DNA of 64,000 nucleotides from Aquibium pacificus. Its GTDB lineage: Bacteria > Pseudomonadota > Alphaproteobacteria > Rhizobiales > Rhizobiaceae. The stretch covers positions 1-64,000 of the forward strand of contig NZ_JBDPGJ010000006.1 of the NCBI RefSeq assembly GCF_040839445.1. The letters run 5' to 3'. Below are positions 58,096 to 64,000 of this stretch, one piece after another (position 1 is the stretch's first letter; every line of letters begins with the position of its first letter). A model generated the notes under the pieces. That model was given only the letters and a program-made list of their open reading frames with translations. It was not told the DNA's origin and made no database searches. The position numbers and the translations under genes were made by a program.

Positions 58096-59490
58096 ATGAC
58101 ACGGGATGTTGCCGAAGACCTCGCCGAGTTTGCGTCTGGCGCAGCGGACCTTCCGGTTCAGGCGCAAGCGTCGACCTTGAACGATCTCATCGATACGCTG
58201 GCCTGCGCCGCGGCGGGACTGGGCTCCGGCGGCGTTGGTGAAATCCGCGGCATCTTATCGGATTGGTCAGGCAAGCCTGAAGCGCGACTGTGGTTCAACG
58301 CCGAGGCGGCCCCCGCCCCCTGGGCGGCGCTCTATAACGGTATCGCCTCTCATGCCGTTGAGTTCGACGATACACATGACCGCGCGATTCTTCACGCGGG
58401 CATCACCGTCATTCCGGCAGTGGCAGCCGCCGCCGAAAGGCGCGGCAACATTCCGGGTTCGGAACTGATCGCAAGCATTGCCGTCGGGGTCGATGTCGCC
58501 TGCCGGCTGGCGCTCGCCACAAACTGCGGACCGGGCGAGACCGGCTGGCTGCTTACACCCCTGTGCGGCACCTTCGGGGCCGCGGCAGGCGCGGCTCGCG
58601 CGCTCGGACTCGATGCGGAGCAGACGCTCAACGCGCTCGGGCTGGCCTATGCGCAGGCCGCGGGTAACGGCCAGGCGACGATTGATGGCGCGCTTGCCAA
58701 ACGCCTGCAGGCGGGGCTGGCGGCAAAGGCGGGCACGCTTGCCGCAATCATGGCCGCCGCCGGCATAACGGGAGCGCGGCAGGTGTTCGAGGGCAAGCGC
58801 GGGTTCTACGCGGTCTATCAGGCGAGTGACTACGACCGTTCGAAAATCGCCCGCGGTCTCGGAGAGCAATTCGAGATCGAGAAGCTGAGCTTCAAGCCCT
58901 ATCCATGTTGCCGCTGGACACACGCCGCATTGGAAGCCGCGCTCGCGGCACGCGCCGAAAACGCATCGCCCGCCAATTTGGAATCGATCCACGTCTCGGT
59001 GAACCGACAGGCCTATAACAGCACCGGAGACCCGATCGCGGTGAAACGGAAGCCGCGCAACGTTGTGGACGCGCAATTTTCCATTCCGTTCGCAGTTGCC
59101 GCCGCACTGGTCGACGGACAGGTAGGTCTGGAGCATTTCACGGAAACCGCGATCGCGCGGGCGGACCTGCTGGACGTGGCGGCCAAGGTGTCGGTCGACA
59201 TCGGCGACGACTGGTCCAGCGATCAGACCCGCTCGGTGTCGCCCGCGAGGTTGACGCTGCTGACCGCGGACGGCCGCGAAATCACCAGGACGGTGGACCG
59301 CCCGAGCGGCGGATCTGGCGACCCGAACATCGATCGCATCCTGCGCGACAAATTCATTCGGTGCTGCGGCATCGCCGGGCTCCGCGAGGATCTGGCGGTC
59401 GCCAGGCTCGAAGCGCTGACCGTCATCGGCAGGGCAGACAATGCCGTGGCCGTACTCCGAAACGTCACCGGTGACGTCGCACCGGCTTGA
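58096..59490 (+). CDS. MmgE/PrpD family protein
   Basis: 464 residues. The family block HAVEFDDTHDRAILHAGITVIPAVAA is near 90-115, GTFGAAAGAARALGLDAEQTLNALG follows, and KPYPCCRWTHAALEA is the second conserved active-site block. It is only distantly like the member at 38816. The family covers 2-methylcitrate dehydratase and cis-aconitate decarboxylase, and many members sit in CoA-ester operons with unknown roles. It lies 3 bases after the hydratase and 11 before the NDP-forming synthetase. Confidence 0.88.
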   Translation: MTRDVAEDLAEFASGAADLPVQAQASTLNDLIDTLACAAAGLGSGGVGEIRGILSDWSGKPEARLWFNAEAAPAPWAALYNGIASHAVEFDDTHDRAILHAGITVIPAVAAAAERRGNIPGSELIASIAVGVDVACRLALATNCGPGETGWLLTPLCGTFGAAAGAARALGLDAEQTLNALGLAYAQAAGNGQATIDGALAKRLQAGLAAKAGTLAAIMAAAGITGARQVFEGKRGFYAVYQASDYDRSKIARGLGEQFEIEKLSFKPYPCCRWTHAALEAALAARAENASPANLESIHVSVNRQAYNSTGDPIAVKRKPRNVVDAQFSIPFAVAAALVDGQVGLEHFTETAIARADLLDVAAKVSVDIGDDWSSDQTRSVSPARLTLLTADGREITRTVDRPSGGSGDPNIDRILRDKFIRCCGIAGLREDLAVARLEALTVIGRADNAVAVLRNVTGDVAPA

Positions 59491-59501
59491 GGAATAATCG
59501 C

Positions 59502-61559
59502 ATGCTGAACGCCAGCCGCAGTCTGGACCGTATCTTCGCCCCGAAATCGATCGTCGTGGTTGGCGCAAGCAATGATCCGCGCCGGATCGGCGGTCGCCCA
59601 CTCCGCTATTTGCGTGACCATGGTTTCGACGGCGACGTCTACGGTGTCAATCCAAAGTATGACGAGGTACAGGGGCGCCCCTGTTTCCCGGACATTGCAA
59701 GTCTGCCCGACGGTATCGATCTCGCGGTGCTGATGCTGGCGAGCGCCCATGTAATCGACGCGGTCCGCGCATGCGGCGCGAAGGGCATAGCCGGTTGCGT
59801 CGTGACAGCGGCGGGCTTCGCCGAGGCGGGACCTGAAGGGCGCCTACGGCAGGAGGAGCTTGCCAGCGTTGCCGCAGAATGCGGCGTACGCCTTATAGGC
59901 CCGAACACGATCGGTTTTCGCAATCACAACACTTCCGTTTACGCCACGTTCGGTACCGATATCGACAGCGGCGTGCGACCCGGAAACGTGGCCGTCGTCG
60001 CGCAAAGCGGCGGGCTGGGCGGATATCTGGGCGCAGCACAGCTCCGGGATCTGGGAATCGGAACCCGCTGGATGATCGATACCGGCAACGAGGCCGACAT
60101 CGATTGCGCGGAATGCGTGGAGTTTCTTTCCCGCGAGCCCGGAATAAGCGTGATCGGGCTCATCATCGAAGGCTGCCGCGACTCCACCCTGTTGCTGGAA
60201 TCCGTCGCTACCGCCCGCCATCGCGGGATTCCTGTGGTGGTGCTGAAAATCGGCCGTTCGGAAGCCGGAGCACAGTCGGTCCAGCTTCACACCGGCGCAC
60301 TGTCGGGTCGGGACGCCGTATGGGACGCGGCGCTTGCCACCGCCGGCGCGATACGGGCGCGCGACGAGGCACATTTCATCGATCTCGTGCGGGTCCTCGA
60401 CATGCCGAAGAAACCGGCTGGTTCCAACTTGGGCATCGTCACGTTGTCGGGCGGTGTTGCCACCGTTCTGCTCGACGCAGCCGAGCGTTGTGACATCGCG
60501 GTTCCGCCGGTCGGTCCTCCGCCCCCCGATCTGAAGGCACGGTTGCCGCTGGTCGGATTTTCCAATCCGCTCGACGCCTCCGGGCAGATGGCAAATACGC
60601 CCGACGCCCTCGAGCCGCTGATCGACTATATGCTCGGGCAAGACAGCGTAGATGTCGTTGTGGTCTGGCTGGCCTACGCCCTGCTGTCGGATGTGCTGGG
60701 GCCGGTCATGGCGAAGGGCGTGACCAACGCTGCGTCACGGTCTGACAAGCCGGTCATCGTATGCGGCATGGCGACGCCCGAACTGACCGAGCAGCTGACC
60801 AAGTCCAGCGTGGCGCTGGCGCCTTACCCGACGGCGGTCGTCGAGGTACTCGCGGATTGCCTCCGGCAGCCCCTTCCCCAAGAGCCGTGTCGAGCTGCCT
60901 TCGCCCCCATGGCGGCGGGCGAGGAGCAGGTCGTCACCGGCTCCGAAGCGGAAGTCTTGCTTCCGGGCGTCCCATTCGCCCAACAATATGTAGTCGCTGA
61001 TCGCGAAGCGGCAGGAGATATACTGCGTACCGTCGAAGCGCCCGCGGTTTTCAAGGCCGAGGTGCCGGGGCTGGCGCACAAGTCCGACCTCGGGCTGGTG
61101 CGGCTGGGCATCCGGTCGAAAGCGGAGGCCGAGGATGCATATGAGGCCCTGCTGTCGGCCCTGGAAAAGGCGGGGATGGCCGGCGAAATCCTGGCGCAGC
61201 GCCACCATGCGGGACTTGAACTCTTTGTGGGAGCGAGCCGGGACGCGGTGTTCGGCCCCACCGTTACGTTCGGTCTCGGCGGCATCTTCGTAGAGGTTTT
61301 CGAGGACACGGTTACTCTGCTGGCGCCATGCAGCAGGGACAACGCCCTGGACGCCATGCGCAGGTTGAAGGGCTGGCCGCTGCTGGCGGGTTTCAGGGGC
61401 AGGAAGCCTGTCAATCTCGAGCCATTCGCTGCATTGGTCGAGACGGTGTCACGGCTCGTGGCCGAGACACCGGAGATTGCCGGCGTGGACCTCAATCCAG
61501 TTATCGCCACCGCCGACGCTGTGGTCGCGGTGGATGTCGTAGTCAAGAAAACCGGCTGA
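59502..61559 (+). CDS. NDP-forming acyl-CoA synthetase (fused alpha-beta, acetate-CoA ligase type)
   Basis: 685 residues from ATG 59502 with GAGGA upstream. Domains in order: CoA-binding Rossmann (SIVVVGASNDPRRIGG near 16-31), succinyl-CoA-synthetase-like domains with VAVVAQSGGLGGYLG and phospho-His263 in LHTGALSGRD, and a C-terminal ATP-grasp from about 470 (AEVPGLAHKSDLGLVRLG). It makes an acyl-CoA from acid, CoA and ATP with ADP as product, or runs in reverse to conserve energy. It is the only ligase of this mechanism in the window. Confidence 0.9.
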   Translation: MLNASRSLDRIFAPKSIVVVGASNDPRRIGGRPLRYLRDHGFDGDVYGVNPKYDEVQGRPCFPDIASLPDGIDLAVLMLASAHVIDAVRACGAKGIAGCVVTAAGFAEAGPEGRLRQEELASVAAECGVRLIGPNTIGFRNHNTSVYATFGTDIDSGVRPGNVAVVAQSGGLGGYLGAAQLRDLGIGTRWMIDTGNEADIDCAECVEFLSREPGISVIGLIIEGCRDSTLLLESVATARHRGIPVVVLKIGRSEAGAQSVQLHTGALSGRDAVWDAALATAGAIRARDEAHFIDLVRVLDMPKKPAGSNLGIVTLSGGVATVLLDAAERCDIAVPPVGPPPPDLKARLPLVGFSNPLDASGQMANTPDALEPLIDYMLGQDSVDVVVVWLAYALLSDVLGPVMAKGVTNAASRSDKPVIVCGMATPELTEQLTKSSVALAPYPTAVVEVLADCLRQPLPQEPCRAAFAPMAAGEEQVVTGSEAEVLLPGVPFAQQYVVADREAAGDILRTVEAPAVFKAEVPGLAHKSDLGLVRLGIRSKAEAEDAYEALLSALEKAGMAGEILAQRHHAGLELFVGASRDAVFGPTVTFGLGGIFVEVFEDTVTLLAPCSRDNALDAMRRLKGWPLLAGFRGRKPVNLEPFAALVETVSRLVAETPEIAGVDLNPVIATADAVVAVDVVVKKTG

Positions 61560-61566
61560 GGCGGTC

Positions 61567-62334
61567 ATGAGCAAGCAAGTCGTCCTTAAATTTTCGAACG
61601 ATGTCGCCACCGTTGAACTCAACCGTCCGGAAAAGCTCAACGCTGTCGGTCAGGAACTCGCCGACGCGCTGGAAGCGGCCGTCGAAGAAATCGCTACACA
61701 GGGCGCGCGCTGCGCAGTCATTCGGGGCCGCGGGCGGGCCTTCTGCGTCGGCGCCGATCTCGGCGGCGGCAACAAGGACGACCCCGCCGCTGCCGAAGCC
61801 TGGATCGACCGCATCGTCACCCTGTTGGAAGGAGTGCAGCAGCTGCCCTGCCCGCTCGTTTCCTATGTCCATGGATATGCACTTGGCCTGGGCGCTTCAC
61901 TCGCGATGGCCGCGGATCTGGTCCTTGCCACGGACGAAGCCCAGTTCGGATTTCCGGAGGTCCATCATGGACTTGTGCCGGGGGTGACGATGGCGCTGCT
62001 TGCAGAGCGTGTGAACATCCTCACAGCAGGTGAAATCATCCTATTTGGCGAGCGGTTCGACGCGAGCAAAGCCATGCAATACGGGCTTGTGAACCAAGTG
62101 GTTCCGGCCAGCGACGGGCAGAGCATGCTGGATGACTGGACTCAACGCCTGAGCCGCGGCAGTCCGATGGCCATGCGCGCATCCAAGAGACTCCTGCGCG
62201 AAATGCTATCGCTAACGCCGAAATCCCGAATTGCGGCGGGCGTCGACGCAGTCCTTGTCGGCCGCCAGACCGAAGACGCGAAGGAAGGTTTCGCCGCGTT
62301 CCGGGACAAGCGAAAGCCGCGCTGGGCGATGTGA
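61567..62334 (+). CDS. enoyl-CoA hydratase/isomerase family protein
   Basis: A 255-residue crotonase. FCVGADLGGGN is at 59-69. The first Glu position is Ser111 (LGASLAM) and the second is Glu131 (GFPEVHHGLVPG). The PG-VTMALLAERVN stretch lacks the usual GGTQRL. It is the third crotonase of this operon and differs from the other two at the catalytic pair, so the three probably catalyse different steps. It is followed closely by a thioesterase. Confidence 0.85.
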   Translation: MSKQVVLKFSNDVATVELNRPEKLNAVGQELADALEAAVEEIATQGARCAVIRGRGRAFCVGADLGGGNKDDPAAAEAWIDRIVTLLEGVQQLPCPLVSYVHGYALGLGASLAMAADLVLATDEAQFGFPEVHHGLVPGVTMALLAERVNILTAGEIILFGERFDASKAMQYGLVNQVVPASDGQSMLDDWTQRLSRGSPMAMRASKRLLREMLSLTPKSRIAAGVDAVLVGRQTEDAKEGFAAFRDKRKPRWAM

Positions 62335-62350
62335 TTCAACCAAGGGAGCA

Positions 62351-62788
62351 ATGACGGGAATGACAGCTAGCTCAATAGGTGGCTCCTGGCCGGACAAGAT
62401 GCGGCAACTCTATGGCGCCTCCCCGATCCACGCTTATATGGGCTTCACCATGGAGGAAGTCGGCGATGGCGAGGTCACGGTGGTGCTGGCGGCCAAGCCC
62501 GAGTTCGTCAACGGCATCGGGGTCATTCATGGCGGCGTGATAACCGCGGGTCTCGATTCAGCGATCCTTCAATCGGTGCGCTCGCGCTGCTCTGACGGAG
62601 ACCGGTTGACCACCGTGGAACTGAAAGTGAATTTTCTCGAAGGCGCACACCCGCCCCGGCTGGTTTTCAAAGGACGCGCCGTGCGTGTCGGCGGTAGCCT
62701 CGGTGTCGCCCTTGGCGACGCCTATGACGAGAATGGCAAGCACGTAGCCACGGCAATGGGCACGATCTCGATCCGCCGGCGGCGATGA
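62351..62788 (+). CDS. PaaI-type hotdog thioesterase
   Basis: 145 residues from ATG 62351 after GGGAG; a second ATG three codons later is possible. NGIGVIHGGVITAGLDSAILQSV is the PaaI active-site helix with Asp, followed by VELKVNFLEGA. It would release CoA from a pathway intermediate or dead-end ester. It is the fourth PaaI protein in the window, 16 bases after the crotonase. Confidence 0.85.
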   Translation: MTGMTASSIGGSWPDKMRQLYGASPIHAYMGFTMEEVGDGEVTVVLAAKPEFVNGIGVIHGGVITAGLDSAILQSVRSRCSDGDRLTTVELKVNFLEGAHPPRLVFKGRAVRVGGSLGVALGDAYDENGKHVATAMGTISIRRRR

Positions 62789-62864
62789 CGTCACATATTG
62801 CGCCGCGCCCGGTTGCGACTAACATGTAGCGAAACGACAAAAATCCGAAAAGGGTGGAAAGCCA

Positions 62865-63293
62865 ATGGCCAATAAAGAACCGACCATTCTGCTGACCGGA
62901 TATGCGCCAGCACCCAAGGGAACGGTAATGCAGGAGAAGCAGCGCCTGTTCGGCGTGGTGCTGGAAGTCGAAATGCGCAACGGCAGGATCGTCGGCGCGG
63001 ACGTTCCGGGCGTCACCGACCTGTCGAAGGATTTTTTTAGGCGTGTCGCCGTCGGCTACGAACTCTCCAACGGTGTCGAGAAGCTGTGCGAGAAGGTGCG
63101 CGCGCGCTACTGGACATCGTCTACCGACTCTCTGATCGCCTGCTTGAAGATGATCGGTCAGCGCTACGAAGAGGGGCTCAAGCGCCTGGCTTGCGGAGAC
63201 CCCCGAACCGCCTCGTTGCGCGGACCGCAAACGACTACGCGCGTTAGAGAATTGCGCTCTGCGTTTCAGCCGCAAGTGGCGCGGCAAGCTTGA
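62865..63293 (+). CDS. DUF3870-type conserved protein
   Basis: 142 residues. ILLTGYAPAPKGT at the start, LFGVVLEVEMRNGRIVGADVPGVTDLSKDFFRRVAVGYEL and the RYWTSSTDSLIACLKMIGQRYEEGL helix match the small DUF3870 family as I recall it. Its function is unknown. The last ~30 residues (RTASLRGPQTTTRVREL) look like a lineage-specific tail. It lies 76 bases after the thioesterase and is the last gene of the operon, so it may have its own promoter. Association with CaiB/MmgE operons suggests a regulatory or CoA-ester role, which is only inference. Confidence 0.7.
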   Translation: MANKEPTILLTGYAPAPKGTVMQEKQRLFGVVLEVEMRNGRIVGADVPGVTDLSKDFFRRVAVGYELSNGVEKLCEKVRARYWTSSTDSLIACLKMIGQRYEEGLKRLACGDPRTASLRGPQTTTRVRELRSAFQPQVARQA

Positions 63294-63432
63294 CAGGCCT
63301 ACCGGCCGTCAATAGGATTTAATTACGCGACAGGGTACAGTTTTCTGGCCTGTTTGCGTACGCGACTAGCCAAAATCCGGAAAGAGCTGCGGAAAAGCAG
63401 CTGGTCTTTACGGAGGACACAAGGCTCGTGAG

Positions 63433-63453
63433 AATTCCAATCATGTTGGAATT
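63433..63453. promoter_or_regulatory. palindromic operator-like site before the alcohol dehydrogenase
   Basis: Perfect 8-bp arms AATTCCAA / TTGGAATT around TCATG, in the 273-base gap before the alcohol dehydrogenase. A second hairpin, AGCTGC/GCAGCT at 63385-63402, lies just upstream and might end the DUF3870 transcript (only a weak TCTTTA follows). No other feature is evident in 63294-63566. Confidence 0.4.
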
Positions 63454-63566
63454 GCGAGGCTTGTTGTGGCGAATTTCCTATCCGAATTCACTGTTGCGAC
63501 GGTCGGTTACGAGCGGGTTTCAGGTATATCCGCGTCGACCATCCGTCTGCCGTCCGGGAGAGGGTC

Positions 63567-64000
63567 GTGAGCCCGCGCCCCGCCATACCGGAATCGATGA
63601 ATGCGCTGTTGCTGAGCCGTTTCGGCGGGCCCGAGCAATTGGTGCCGAGCGTTCGCCCCGTGCCGACACCGGGGCCGGGCGAAGTCCTGATCCGCGTCGC
63701 CTATTGCGGCATCTGCCGGCATGATCTGCTGACGCGCTCCGGCGCATTCGCAAAGACGCCGCTTCCGGTCATTCCCGGTCACCAGATAGGTGGGACGGTC
63801 GTTTCGCTTGGTCCGGACGTTACCGGCGTCGAGACGGGTCAGCGTGTATCCTCCCTCATACGCATCGGCTGCGGAGACTGCGAACAATGCCGCGCCGGCA
63901 ACGAGGCATACTGCGAAACCTTTCGCGCCCGATTCCTCGGTGAGGATCTGGACGGAGGTTACGCTGAATTCGTGAAGGTTCCCGATCACGCGGTGATACC
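63567..64000 (+). CDS. zinc-dependent alcohol dehydrogenase (MDR), N-terminal part
   Basis: Runs off the window; about 144 residues are visible. GTG 63567 is preceded by GGGAGAGGG; ATG 63597 is an alternative. The GroES-like domain shows YCGICRHDL (catalytic Zn Cys), PGHQIGGTVVSLG (the common GHE is GHQ) and the four structural Zn cysteines CGDCEQCRAGNEAYC. It probably oxidises an alcohol or reduces an aldehyde with NAD(P). A palindrome 114 bases upstream suggests separate regulation from the preceding operon. Confidence 0.88.
   Translation, partial: MSPRPAIPESMNALLLSRFGGPEQLVPSVRPVPTPGPGEVLIRVAYCGICRHDLLTRSGAFAKTPLPVIPGHQIGGTVVSLGPDVTGVETGQRVSSLIRIGCGDCEQCRAGNEAYCETFRARFLGEDLDGGYAEFVKVPDHAVI

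Noticed and set aside
1..64000. CRISPR arrays, tRNA or rRNA genes, phage genes, riboswitches
   Set aside because: I saw no regularly spaced repeats, no tRNA-like or rRNA-like segments, no phage structural genes and no known riboswitch core.

Overview
The window is a dense, GC-rich stretch of roughly 58 genes and gene remnants, almost all concerned with CoA-thioester catabolism. The protein families, the high GC, IS21-type remnants, TRAP and Liv-type transporters and many four-base ATGA/GTGA overlaps suggest an alphaproteobacterium, but the order cannot be fixed from the sequence. There are no rRNA, tRNA, CRISPR, phage or replication genes. It reads as a catabolic island for carboxylic acids that are activated to CoA esters and beta-oxidised. 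It holds five complete acyl-CoA dehydrogenases plus one cut by the window edge, six crotonases, five CaiB-type CoA-transferases, five AMP-forming CoA ligases (one frameshifted), one NDP-forming ligase, four SDRs, four PaaI-type thioesterases, two MmgE/PrpD proteins and two transport systems.

Layout. 1-2.7 kb (+): end of an acyl-CoA dehydrogenase, a dienoyl-CoA-reductase-like SDR, a crotonase and two hotdog thioesterases. 2.7-4.0 kb (-): a tandem-duplicated TetR regulator. 4.1-9.0 kb (+): a BadH-like 2-hydroxycyclohexanecarboxyl-CoA dehydrogenase with a terminator, then ligase, NmrA-like protein, AraC-like regulator and thioesterase. 8.9-9.3 kb and 22.07-22.48 kb: about 410-bp direct repeats. 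Between them lies a self-contained 13-kb module with livG-ligase-livHMKF-SDR, a CaiB transferase, crotonase, thiolase and acyl-CoA dehydrogenase. 22.2-25.8 kb (-): frameshifted ligase and a FadH-like reductase. 25.87-40.2 kb (+): a long operon with two dehydrogenases, crotonase, PaaK-like ligase, both subunits of a methylcrotonyl/geranyl-CoA-type carboxylase, an HMG-CoA-lyase-like protein, an MFE-2-like SDR, a citrate-synthase-fold lyase, a third dehydrogenase, a hydratase and an MmgE/PrpD protein.

40.2-52.8 kb (-): a dicarboxylate-type operon with acyl-CoA dehydrogenase, TRAP transporter (dctPQM), CitE-like lyase, MaoC hydratase, three CaiB transferases, a ligase and an IclR regulator. 52.8-55.0 kb: two decayed IS21-family elements and the tail of an iron-dependent alcohol dehydrogenase. 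55.3-63.3 kb (+): CaiB, two crotonases, MmgE/PrpD, NDP-forming acyl-CoA synthetase, crotonase, thioesterase and a DUF3870 protein. The window ends inside a zinc alcohol dehydrogenase.

How it may work together. A 20-bp palindrome (ATTCTAAC-N4-GTTAGAAT type) recurs in three promoter regions: at the tandem TetR gene/BadH, upstream of livG, and between the FadH-like gene and the carboxylase operon. These blocks therefore look like one regulon. BadH, two acyl-CoA dehydrogenases with Asp in place of the usual catalytic Glu, the carboxylase and two retro-aldol/Claisen lyases together suggest breakdown of an alicyclic, branched (possibly terpenoid-like) acid. That substrate is an inference. The 40-53 kb block looks like a separate C4/C5 dicarboxylate (methylsuccinate/itaconate-like) route, and the 55-63 kb block is a third CoA-ester pathway of unknown substrate.
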